The notes beneath the pieces are model-generated. The model searched no databases and was not told the DNA's origin. It was given only the letters and a program-made list of their open reading frames with translations. Shown here in pieces: positions 36,776 through 47,410 of a stretch of 64,000 bases of DNA. This DNA is from Cytospora piceicola (taxonomy: Eukaryota > Ascomycota > Sordariomycetes > Diaporthales > Cytosporaceae): the NCBI GenBank assembly GCA_023375675.1, contig JALQBC010000079.1:1-64000 (forward strand), in the 5' to 3' direction. How positions within the stretch are numbered: the first letter of the stretch is position 1; each line of letters begins with the position of its first letter. The position numbers and the translations under genes are program-made.

Positions 36776-38120
36776 CTAGTCATCAAACTCGATATGCATT
36801 CTAGCCTCGCTAAGCGAATGCTTGATTCTGTCCTCTGCCTCGTTCAGCTCTTCCCTGACAAAGGACTCGAGCTCTAGCTGTATCCCCACGACGCGTTCCT
36901 CGACCTCGAAGTCAACCCTCTCATCAATATGCCTGTCGACATCGCCTATCTGCTCGTCGAGAATCTCCACCTGCTCGTTTAGCGCGTCGTCCAGCCGCCT
37001 CGACTCCTCATCCATCCGTTCTTCCAGTCGTCGCTCGACCTGGTCCATGATACGGTTTTCCAACCTGGCCAGTTCTCTGCGCAGCGTCTCCTTCTCCTGG
37101 GCCTGCTGCTCCGCCAGCACCTCCCTACAGATGACCTTGACGTCCTCGAGCCTTAGCATTTTAGGCATATCCTGCGCAGCGTCATCGCCTGAGTCAGACC
37201 GGGGGCGTTTTCTAGAGCTCGGCCCAGCACTACTACTACTAGGTGCCGCATCTGCTTGCTCTGCGTTTAGCGGCCATGTATGTATACTTGAACACAATGG
37301 ATCACTGACCTTTGTGTATAGGTGGTGGTGGCGGTGGCGCAGGAGGAAGGCCCAGGCTGTCATATTCCGGGGGGTTCTCGGTAAATGACCCTGGACTCGC
37401 AGGGTGTTGGTGGTCCTGATCGGTATCATGGCTGAGATCAACGATCCTGCCACCGTGACCGGCATAGAGGGTACTGACATCAGCAGAGGGGTCACGCGAT
37501 ACCAGGCTTCTGTCTGATACGGCCCGGCAGAGCGAGTCCAAAAGGCCCCTCTGGGGAGTCGACCCGCCACGGCGGCTGTCGAGGTATACATCAAAAACAG
37601 TCTGCCTGGCCAACAGACGAACAGACGCAAGCTGGGCCTGAGCTGCCTGGCTAGCACGCAAGGGCACATTCTTGGGCACAACCAGATCGGCGGGACGGGT
37701 CATGACGAAGTGCAAGCGTAAGGAGTCATGCCCCGGTGTTGCAGAAGCAGCAGAAGCAGCAGCCTCCTCTTGCCGGGGAAGCACCGCCGGCGTCGCATCG
37801 GCTAGTTCAAGCGTCTGCACCCTGCTCGGGTCGATGTAGATGAAAATGGGAGTCCTTCTAGGCCCCCGCCGGCGTAGTTCAACCGTAGTTCGCAACTTGA
37901 AGAGGGCAGTTCGGGATGCGAGGTTGTAATGAATAGTAAGGTCAACCGGGGCTGGTGGACCATCGTTGCTACAAGGCAGAAGCAGGGTCTCACCGTCATC
38001 CCCGGACCACGAAACCACTGCCCCAGTGGTTATCGACTCGGAGAGAGTTGCCGGCTCATGATCATGGTCAACATCGGGGTCAGGGTCGGGGTCGAGATTG
38101 GCTGGGCGAGGTTCTGACAT
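36776..38120 (-). CDS. Uncharacterised protein with C-terminal coiled coil
   Basis: The protein has 431 residues from two exons. A 49-bp intron at 37261-37309 (GTCAGT donor, CGCAG acceptor) joins PPPPPPPIHK to EQADAAPSSSSAG in frame. The N-terminal half contains LLLPCSNDGPPAPVDLTIHY and IFIYIDPSRVQTLEL, a region resembling uncharacterised fungal proteins. The middle is Pro-rich and disordered. A basic patch SSRKRPRSDSGDD could be a nuclear localisation signal. The last 150 residues are a long charged helix with heptad character (REVLAEQQAQEKETLRREL, DEQIGDVDRHIDERVD), a likely coiled coil for oligomerisation. Function is unknown. It opens the accessory gene block that includes the protease and kinesin. 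Confidence 0.75.
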
Positions 38121-39432
38121 GGTCGCTCTGTCGATTGTTTTTTGACAAGCGATTCGGCAAATAATTGTGGGTTGAGTGGCCGGTCTAGGTCTCGAGGTTA
38201 GATATACTGGAACGTCGATCGTATATACTTACGGCGTGATGGACTGCAAAGACTGGGGAAGCAGACTATGTCCAGAAGCTTGAAGTGGAGTGGGATGATA
38301 CAGATGATACAAGGAGGAAACGGAGATGATTTGATCGAAGGGGAGGATGAAGGACGACAGGTGGAGTCCAGCATCGAAAGCACACGACTGAACAACGCTC
38401 AATTCAGGCACCCCCGGTTTTCACAGGCGGTTTTGAAGTCTCGGCGAACGTCCTTCCCTCCCATACAGCTGAGCTACTGTACCGTACAGCTTTAGCTGCG
38501 GCTCAAATGCTGCTGGAGAGGTGCAAGAAGACCAGCAGTCCGGTCCCGAATGCCTCAAGGGCAGGACTGAGGTACTTGCATCGCAGTCCGTTGGGCCGAG
38601 ATCAAACCATCCCAGTGCCCAGGCTCATTCATCCACAAAGAGGGAAGAAAGAGGAGATCCTGTAGCTTGGCAGTTGGGTGTGAAGCGACCAAGGATGATT
38701 GATATTTGATAAATATTTCCTGAAGAGCGTATTGTACAGTAAAACTCCGGTTATGTGCAATGGAGCAGTGTGGGGTCTGTATTTGTTGAAGCAGTGACTC
38801 GTTCGTTGATGAGTGTGAAGAGAGAGGAGACGGTCAACTTGATGCTACGTTGAATAAAGGTGGCTGGGCTGAGTCATCAGTTTGATTATGTAATACTTGC
38901 ATGGTATGTACTCAATCGGTAAGATAAGATAATGAGATGAGATGAGATAAGATAAGATGGGATTACTATAGCAACCCTTAGGTGTATACTTAAGTATATA
39001 TAACTCGGTACCGAAGCGGATGATCGGTCCGTATAGCAAATACCACCACATCTATATTGCAGTAGTCCTACATAGTAATCGTATTACAGCAACGTTGCTT
39101 TTGTACAACGTTGCTCTACACTTTTGCGCAAATAGCAAAGCTGGGTGTTATCTTCAGCTTTCACATATCATACAAAAGGGTGGATTGCTTCCTGCCTTCA
39201 TCCTGGGATAAAACTGAAGACTCCACCCTCTCTTAACACTTCGTCTTATCCTACCAAGCTCTATAAGGCGAAAGGCAACGTTTTTCCTCACGAAACGCGT
39301 GTCGGCATAGTGTCAAGATTGTTCTATTTCGCCTTTCAATGCTGCCTGCCACAAACAAGTACAACCTACCCCGCACTTCATTGATAAATATAGTTACTTC
39401 TCTTTTTTAAATTTCCGCTTCATCTCAGAAAG
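38121..39432. promoter_or_regulatory. Divergent intergenic region upstream of the HET gene
   Basis: 1.3 kb lie between divergently transcribed genes. A pentamer-type tandem repeat (GAGAT/AAGAT) lies at about 38920-38960. ACAACGTTGC occurs twice around 39090-39115. No gene is seen. Confidence 0.5.
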
Positions 39433-41655
39433 ATGCTCTGCAAAGTGTGCAAGGATGGACTCGAGGGAATGTGGGATCCGAGTCGTAGTAAGCGGCTTGC
39501 ACTCTTGAAAGACTGGAAAGACTGGAAAAGTTCAGGTTCAATAGATTACACGAAGAAGCTCACTATCGGTAATTATTTACAACAACTCTAACAGCGTATT
39601 CGACTTATATTCATCTGCTAACTAAATCCTTGAACAGACATGGCTGTTTCAACGAACCTTCAACCTAACGAGTATATATACGGTCATCATAAAGACCAAC
39701 TCTCATTCCTTGCCTCGAAAAGAGAGGGATGTGCTATATGTATCCGTTGCAGCCCAAAACATGATACTGAGTCTAACGCTATATACAAGGCGGTTGGCTA
39801 CTTCTCGGTCTTCCATGTTTTACCCGATCAGGAAGGGACCCCGTCGGAGCCTGGTATGTTTGTCGAAAATGGGGAATCCTCTCCAGGGTTACTTAAGTTC
39901 TGTCCCTTCGGCGGTAAGATTCGTGCTATGTGTTTTACATTTTTGGCGGAACAGTTGAAGACTAACGCCGTTTTTGCCACTATAGATCCGAAATATGATG
40001 CTCATATGAACTTTGAACTCGGATCGTCTAATAACAGTCCTGAGACATGGTCTATCATCGATACCTGGATGACCACCTGTCTCGCATCTCACGAACAATG
40101 TAGACAGTCAGAGGCTTCCCTCTCATATCGGCCGACTCGTCTGATCAAGCTTGAGACACCGCAAACCTTTCGCCTTGCTCTTGGTACTGAGTGCCCAGCC
40201 GACACCCAATACGCGGCTCTGAGCTATTGCTGGGGTACGAAACCAGTTGGTAGCATACTACGACTGCTTCAATCCACTTTTGGGAACTTGACTCAGGAAC
40301 AATCAGTGAATGTTTTGCCGAGAACCTTCAGACACGCTATAGATATTATCCAGCACCTTGGGATCCGTTACATCTGGATCGATCGGCTCTGTATATTCCA
40401 AGACTCGTCTGAAGACTGGCAAAAGGAGGCTTCGACTATGCAAAGCGTCTACAGGAATGCATATATTAGCATTTCGGCGCTTGGGGCGAAAGACGACAAC
40501 AGCGGGTGCTTCTTCCAGCGCGATCCTTCGAAAGTGTCGCCAACAATTGTTCGCTTCAAGCTAAAGGAAGATGGTGACGAGAAGGCGTTCATATATAATT
40601 TTGAAATGCTGGCCTGGCGATTTTCTTTCGAAAATGAGCCTGTTGTCCAACGATCGTGGATCGTTCAAGAACGACTTCTGGCACCTCGAACCTTGCATTT
40701 TGGATCTCGGCAGGTCTTCTGGGAGTGCCGGGAAGCGTCCTGTTGTGAGACACACCCGCAGGGCGTATACGGCTTAACCCACCGCGACAATAACGATAAT
40801 TATAAGAGTGAAGATAACGCGGGTCAAATCACCCGTCACCCTTTTCTTTGGAAGCAGCTTCTAGACACCCCAGAACGTCGGTATGCCTCTGATCCGTACG
40901 AGCAACTATTCATCGACTGGAATAAGATCGTCTTCTATTACGCAAGTCGGAGTCTGACTGTGGCTAGCGACAAGCTTCCTGCCCTGTCTGGAATAGCCAA
41001 CGATATGAAAGCCAGGCTCCAAAAGTTGAAGCCAGGTCCACATTGGTATCTTGCTGGCTTGTGGGATGAGGAATTGATAAATACCCTCGTGTGGAGTGCT
41101 TATGGTCCAGCTCAGAGATCCCTTGATTATCGGGCACCTTCATGGTCCTGGGCATGTCTTGATGGGAACCTTGGAGTTTTGGGCGCAGACCTTGGGAAAG
41201 ACTCTACTGTTTTCACGTCCGTGATCTCAGTGGAAATGGTGTGTCGCGGTGAAGACGATACAGGAGAGGTAGAGAGCGGCATACTTACCTTGTCAGGTCC
41301 ATGCGCCCATGCGTGTATAGGAATTGACGTTGAAGTTCCTTATTTCACAAACCAGAAGACAGTTCGGACCGTTGAAATGCTTGATGGACGGAATCCTTTT
41401 GAGGAGAAAGGTTACAAGTTCACAGGGAATGTTTTTTTTGATACTTTGAGTGATATCAGAGACGAGGCTTTTTTTATATGGGTATACATCAGTCATTCTT
41501 ATATGGAAAGTTACACTGGCTCTGGCCTCGTTCTTGAGGCTACAGGAGAGGGTGACTACCGGAGGTTAGGAACAATATGCGGTCAATTTAGAAGCGAACA
41601 TGATGCACGAGCGTTTATGGACGGGGTTCCGGAAATACAGGTTAGAATTGTTTAA
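39433..41655 (+). CDS. HET-domain (heterokaryon incompatibility) protein
   Basis: This is an intact HET-domain protein of about 717 residues, probably acting in non-self recognition. The start is at 39433. Exon 1 (39433-39568) encodes MLCKVCKDGLEGMWDPSRSK, which matches the usual N-terminal zinc-ribbon-like start of this subgroup. A 69-bp intron (39569-39637, GTAATT donor, GCTAAC branch, ACAG acceptor) joins it in frame to DMAVSTNLQP. The HET core lies at about residues 220-360: YAALSYCWG, LPRTFRHAID, IRYIWIDRLCIFQD, DWQKEASTMQSVYRNA. The C-terminal half carries QRSWIVQERLLAPRTLHF and the region around YRAPSWSWACLDG, also typical of the family. There are no internal stops. It stands between two genes of the accessory block and is transcribed opposite to both. 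Confidence 0.93.
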
Positions 41656-42242
41656 GTTGATAGTTCCGTCTTAATGGTCTTAGTGTTGGCTATAAGTAAC
41701 TAGCTTTTGAGGGGAGAAGAAACGGCTTGATTACTGAGATTCAGCATCACCGTCCTACATGTGAACATAGTGATTTTCTAGGAGCCTATACAGCTCTGTA
41801 ATATTGCTGTTACTCTCATGAAGTTTAGAACCAGACAACCGGACAATCAATTTATTCACTATTAAGAGGGCCGGTTAGTGACAAGGTCTTCTGTCGTGGT
41901 ATCTACCTCTGTTTCGTCATCCTGCTCGTCACCATTCATCTCATCCTCTTGACAATCACTTCCGTCAACCGCACCGTACCGTACTAGTAATTACTTTCCT
42001 CCCTCCATGGAATAAGTCTATTCAATGCAGCGCGACCACATATTCACACTCTCTCCATAATTGCCGGGATCACGAGAGGTCAACGATCACAGGCTTGGAA
42101 CGTTCAGCTCATGATTAGCATAGACATAATTATTAGCATCGACCAGCTCGATAACATGCTCCTAGCCATCAATGATAGTCTTGCACGCCTCGTCAAATAC
42201 ACACATCTTCCGAGATGCTTTCTTGCCTGATAAGTCTATCTT
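41656..42242. other. Convergent intergenic region
   Basis: About 590 bp lie between the 3' ends of the HET gene and the protease gene. No gene, clear terminator or repeat is seen. Confidence 0.55.
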
Positions 42243-45200
42243 CTACATATCAACATCCAGCTGTTGGAGGTACTCAACACCCTTCCGAACCGACTCACGC
42301 ACCGACTGCTGCGTCGCCCTGCACGCCTCCCGAACACCCTCGAGCTCGCCAATCAAGTCACTTATGCCCAGGTCCCCAGCCCGTCTGCTTCCCTCGTGAA
42401 GGTGATCCAGCTGAGCTTGATAGCAGCGCCGTGCCGCGGCCAATGCCTTGCCCCCTTCCCTCATGGCTGCGTCCAACGCTTCTTCCTGGCCCGGGAAGCC
42501 ACCCGAGATGCGAAGGGACCGCAGATCCTGCACAAGTCCTGCCCGCCGCTCCTCTTCGCCTGTGATCTTGTGGACCTGATCAAGCAGCAAGGCTGTCGTG
42601 CCGACGTTGATGGCTGCGAGGCTGTCGAAGAGTTCCTGGGCGCTCTTGAGTGACAACAGAAGGTTATCGATGGCGGCGATCTTTTCCTTGATCCGGGGCA
42701 GGGTAGCGAGGCGCACCTGACCAACCCGCGCAAGAAGGGTGTTGATGGCCGTGGCGGGATCGACATCGCCCATGTCGAGTAGACCTGGGTGCATGGTTCG
42801 GGATTTCTTGGTGGCCCTGGTGTCATTGCTCTCCCCCGCTGCTTGCTGCTGCTGCTTCTGCTGATCCTGATCCTGGTCTCTGGTGACGACTAAAGAAGGT
42901 TGTTGGAACATGCTGTCCGGAATGGAGGCCCGGAGGTTCTGTTGATCCGTGCTGCGGTGGAAGGAAGCGATGATTTGCCGCCAGATAGATGTGTCCAGTG
43001 TCACATCTGTAGGAATTGTAACATCCTCGAGGGCGACGCTGCTGGTGCCTTCAGTTTCCTGCCAAGATCCCAAGGCGGCGGCGATTGAGAGCGCAGAGTG
43101 AATGGTATAGATACCACAGTTGTGTGTATCGGTCTGCTGCGGACAGGCGATACTGCGCCGTCTCCACACCGTCAAGTCTTCTCCTGGTCGAAGATGTTGG
43201 ACCAGCTGAGTGAGTGGGTCGTCGGCAGAGATGCTGTTGCTGCTGCTGTTGCTTCGGGGATCGGCGGTCGCAATGACCCGTTGTTTGAAATCGAGGTATA
43301 CTAGTGACCAGTGGGTCGAGCCCTCGTTGTAGGCGAAACCGACACCCCTGTATTGAAAGAGGTCCTTGAGGTCCTGCTTGAACATGATGTCGCTGCACCC
43401 ACTGACGGTAGAAGATGTCTTGTCCCGGAGCGGAAGGCACCCGGAAGGAAGAGGGTAGTATGCGCAAGAGAGCATGGCTAATTGAACGATGTTGTTGATA
43501 ACGATATCGTCCAACCATGCCGTTTCATCTGACCTTGACGACAAAACACGAAGGAGCGTGGCATCGCTGACGGCCCACTTGGCATGTTTGGGCGGCACAT
43601 CCGTGTCGACGGCGATACCGTGATTGGCACTGGCATCGGGGCTGGTGATTTTGACGTTCTTATTGAGGTCGAGGTCCACTTTCGCCAAGGTTACCAGCCC
43701 TGGGAAGCTCAGTCGCCCATCGACGGACAACTGCTTGCTGGTGTCCTGCGTCTGAAGAACTCCTTTCCAAATAGGCTGGTCCTGCGCAGCTTCGTGGTCG
43801 CTACTGCCTTGCTCATCCCTGCATGTAGGCGACAGAGAAGGGCGGGGAAGGCCACGGGCTTGAGATGGAGCTTGGTGGTAGCTATTATCAAAATCGTAAA
43901 TGGCTTCATAAGGCTGGCGGTGGCGCAGAGGGGTTGGTGAGGAGGGATGGTGAGGAGCGGCAGGAGTGCTGCCTACCGACGACAGCGTTGGTAAGAGAGG
44001 AGAAGCCAGGCCGTGGGTTCCTCTGGCGCTGATGAACTCGCCGAAAGGCGAATTCAGGTCTGTAAAACCTCGCGGAAGCTCAGGGGAACGCATATTGTCG
44101 GCTCCCGTTGGGCTGGAATCTGTGTCATCATTTCTGTGATGCTCGTCATACCCCTTTTTGTTCTGCTCGCTCTTGTCGCGGTGGCCATCAAGGCCTTCAA
44201 CCTCTACCTCAGCCTTTTCCCCGCCATTCTGAGGGGTTGAGTTAGGTTGTGGCATTCCCTCCTGTACTGGGGATGGGATTGTAGACGATGGCGACAAGAG
44301 ACTGGCGTCAACGACTGGGGGGGTCTTGCCAGCGGCGGTCTTGACAAACCCTTTGACGAGCTTCGGTATCAACGCGAGCCGGAGCGCAAGGAGAGGCTGG
44401 CGGCGGTGTCTTGAAATACAGCATATCTTCTTGAAGGCGAGAGCCTCACGGGTACCCTGAGTTCCGCCTCCCGCACCATTGCCGGTGCCGTCCCAGTCTT
44501 CTTCCTCAAAAGCACAATCATCATCACCAACCGCATGGTCGTTAACAACCACCAGGGTCCTGATAAGACTTGTGTACATCTCGGCGAAGGAGTCAAAAGG
44601 CAGATCTTGATGTTGCTCGTTATCGTGGCGTGGTGGCTCGGGACGGACCAGACGGCAGGCATCGACGATGGCGTCCAGCAGTCTTCTCGACTTGAAGAGT
44701 TCCGTGCCGAAGAACAGCGCCAGACACTTCCAAATTTGGTGAGGGTCGTTGTCTCGGCCGATGGCAGGATCGACGCCGGGGAGGAGGTGCAGCAGCTCGT
44801 AGATCTTGGGCAGGTAGACGTTGCTGCCGAACCCAAAGCCGTCATCGTCGTGGTGGAACTCGGCCGTCAGTATCAGCGCCAGCTCCCGTTGCTCAAAGGT
44901 ATCCTAAGCCCATAGAGCGAACAGGGCTGGTCGTGGCTGTCGGCGAGAGTTCTCGTGGAGGTAACTCCTGACCATTACGCCCCAGCCATGTCTGGTGTTG
45001 CCTGCATTCTCGATGAGGGTGGCCCGCAAGCTGGCAGTCGCCTTGGGTACGTCTTTGATGGGGGTGACATCGTCGGCGTCGTCGTCGGTGTCGTTCTCGC
45101 TGCCGCTTTCGTCATCGTCGGACACCCCGTCGTTGTTATCCTCGTCGGCGCCTTCGTCTTCGTCTTCAGCTGCGTCTTCATCTTCTTCGTCCTCATCTTC

Positions 45201-45320
45201 GTCTTCATCTGCGTCTTCACTGCGACGGCGGGCAGAACTGACACGGGTGGTTGCAGATGAGGCTCGAGGAGGTTGTCGAGACGGGCGCAACGGCTGGCGC
45301 CTCTTGACAGATCTGACCAT
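42243..45320 (-). pseudogene. Ulp1/SENP-like cysteine protease (C48), one in-frame stop
   Basis: A single frame of 1024 codons runs from ATG 45320 (MVRSVKRRQPLRPS) to the stop at 42243. It is interrupted only by TAG at 44904-44906 (codon 139), inside the otherwise continuous sequence RPALFALWA-stop-DTFEQREL. Ulp1-type proteases cleave SUMO or related modifiers. The catalytic region is complete: WLDDIVINNIV near residue 602, His in STHWSLVYLDF (about 670), Asp in TADPRS (about 687) and Cys in QTDTHNCGIYTIH (about 735) with the upstream Gln. The N-terminus has a long Glu/Asp-rich tract and the C-terminus a coiled-coil-like tail. If translation starts at 44579 or another downstream ATG, a protease-containing protein of up to about 778 residues could still be made. 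An intron ending at CTTAG could also remove the stop, though its donor would be weak. Confidence 0.8.
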
Positions 45321-45759
45321 AGCGCGGAGGAAGATACGAGACAAGATTCAGAGGTATGTGTGCACAGGAGTCGGAGGTGTGTTTTGCATCGTAGTCATAT
45401 CAATAAGGTTTGGTTCGAACGGAGGTGCTGATGATGGAATAAAAAAGACGGTGATGGTTATTTGTTTGTTTGTTTGTATGTGTAATGCGGGGTGTGGTGT
45501 CTCTCTTTCCTTCTGTGCTGTGGCCTTGCCTGCTGTACCTGCCATGCCTGCCATGCCTGCCATGCCTGCCGGAATCCTGCCTACCGGCAACTACTGCCTG
45601 CCGGTGCACGCGCTTAGCAGTAGGGTCACCACAGTAAGGGCTTTGTGTCATTATGGGAAGTACTCCGGCAATTAAGTAACATGTATACAAACATAAACAA
45701 AACTCTTCACTGATATATCTCCCATTTTACTTGTGGCTGTATGTACGGAAAACTGAACC

Positions 45760-45782
45760 CAGAGGGAATGTCGAACCCTCTG
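45760..45782. repeat. Perfect 7-bp stem hairpin
   Basis: CAGAGGG pairs with CCCTCTG around a nine-base loop. The minus-strand loop TTCGACATT recalls a tRNA T-arm, but no acceptor, D or anticodon arm fits around it. Confidence 0.5.
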
Positions 45783-46220
45783 CTCCCGTGATTTTGAACT
45801 GTGACTTGCAACACTGTGCTGCAACACTTGACACTGACAACGCCCTGAAGTGGGGGGGGGGGGATCCGCTCCAAACAACATGAAATTTCAACACCTCAAA
45901 TTGACCAATCAAAACTGGTATTAATGACTATTATCATGTTCTCTACCTTGCGTAATTTGTCCGGTAGCATTTGCTACACGTTGTGGGTGAGATATTGCGA
46001 CTTGTCTGTCGTGTTGGTTGGTCAGACCAACCAAAACGAGACAATCGCTGCCACTACGACCGTCCCGCATATGTAAAAGACAGTCAGTTGCTGGGAATCT
46101 GTCTTGTATCTATGCAGAAATGTATGTATGTATGAATTTTTTCATCGTTTCAATCTATGTCATTTCCTTATTTTGGTTGGGGTTGGGGGGTGGGAGGTGT
46201 ATACACACACTTGATCTGTG

Positions 46221-46265
46221 CCACGACTTTTGTCTCCACGACTTTTGTCTCCACGACTTTTTGAT
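46221..46265. repeat. 15-bp tandem repeat, three copies
   Basis: The unit is CCACGACTTTTGTCT. Two exact copies are followed by a third that is altered at its end. It lies 40 bp upstream of the solo LTR. Confidence 0.85.
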
Positions 46266-46304
46266 CAAGACCCTTCCTCCACGGCTTTTTCCTCCACCAT
46301 AAGT

Positions 46305-46470
46305 TGTCACACGTAATATGTACTCGATTAATGTGTTGATGTCTTGTCTCGTACCCCGCTTGCTCGGGTACGCTAATTTCCATATTAAATACATCCCGAA
46401 GTCAATTGTGTGACTTGCTTATTCATACGGACCGAGGTATTTCCGCAGGGACCCCTGCTGCCGTCTGACA
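46305..46470. mobile_element. Solo LTR, unmutated, with perfect target duplication
   Basis: This 166-bp LTR begins TGTCACACGTAATATG and ends CTGCCGTCTGACA, with TGTCA/TGACA inverted termini. TAAGT on the left (46300-46304) and TAAGT on the right (46471-46475) form the 5-bp target duplication. It is the same family as elements A and B but lacks their C-to-T and G-to-A changes, so it gives the original LTR sequence. A solo LTR forms by recombination between the two LTRs of a full element. Confidence 0.95.
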
Positions 46471-47410
46471 TAAGTTGCATCAATCACTTGGTAACACGAT
46501 TGGACAGTTGTGGGTGGGTTCAGCTTCAACCACCAAATAACATTTCCTGGCATAACTGCTTGGTAGTACTGCGTGTGCTTACCAACGCAGTTAGTGGCGG
46601 AGGATAATATTTCAAGCTGGTACCAGTCCTGCTCTACTGTCACAGAGCTTACCTCATCGTCTTACCATCATCCTATGAGCCTCCGGAGAGAGACCGAACC
46701 GGGCATGCGGCTATGAAGGGGTATTAGTATCAGCTTTGACCCGAATTTCTTCCGACATGCAAGACGGAACGGAGCATCTATGTGTGATGGTGTCCGCTGC
46801 TTGTGGTGGTGATCCTGTTTTTTGCTAAGCACGTCAGCAATTACTCTACTAGTAAGCAGAACCCTAAAGGACCACATGTACAAGACACACACACAATTAC
46901 AAGATAACCATACATACATAACGAGCGAACAGCAACAGCCAAAGCACCAATAATGGTCCCTCCCAACAGCTGCCAGCAAAATAACGGGGCCGTTAACGCC
47001 TGACAGGTCGTGGTCAAGCACTGTAGGTGAGGCTCGATAAGGGGCTAACTACACCAGTACTAGATCACCGACTAGAATAGGTTGGTAGGACTCGGTCTGG
47101 CTGGCTGGGAGTTTCACACCGCTAGAAATTATAACAACCTTGCCCTGTGCTATGCGGAGAATTATTAATTGAAAACGACGACAAAGGCGACGACGACGGT
47201 ACGAGTGATAATAGTGAGGCGGCAGAAGCTGACGGCGCTAGTTATAATGGTAACAATGAACACTAAGTTGGCGGCGGTATTAGTGTTGTCGTCGACAGCG
47301 AAATGTCCCGAGTTGCAGCAGATCATCTAACGCACTACTTGCTCTTGATCCTACTACTCCTCTTGAAAAGCACTTGTCCCTTTTTCCCCCTGCCGATAAT
47401 CATTGTTTCG

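Larger units (their letters stand above)
45321..47410. other. Intergenic region carrying a solo LTR and short tandem repeats
   Basis: About 2.1 kb lie between the protease start and the kinesin stop. It holds a 9-bp tandem repeat (CCTGCCATG, 45541-45570), a poly-G tract near 45852, a 23-bp hairpin at 45760-45782, a 15-bp repeat at 46221-46265 and the solo LTR at 46305-46470. No protein-coding gene is recognised. Confidence 0.6.

Noticed and set aside
43051..43518. Frames antisense or out of frame within the protease gene
   Set aside because: Shadows of the long protease frame, which carries the intact catalytic motifs.
44955..45675. Ser-rich plus-strand frames at the protease N-terminus
   Set aside because: Produced by the Asp/Glu-coding triplets of the minus-strand protease gene.
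45760..45782. tRNA T-arm-like hairpin
   Set aside because: Only one stem-loop fits; no acceptor stem, D arm or anticodon arm could be drawn around it.
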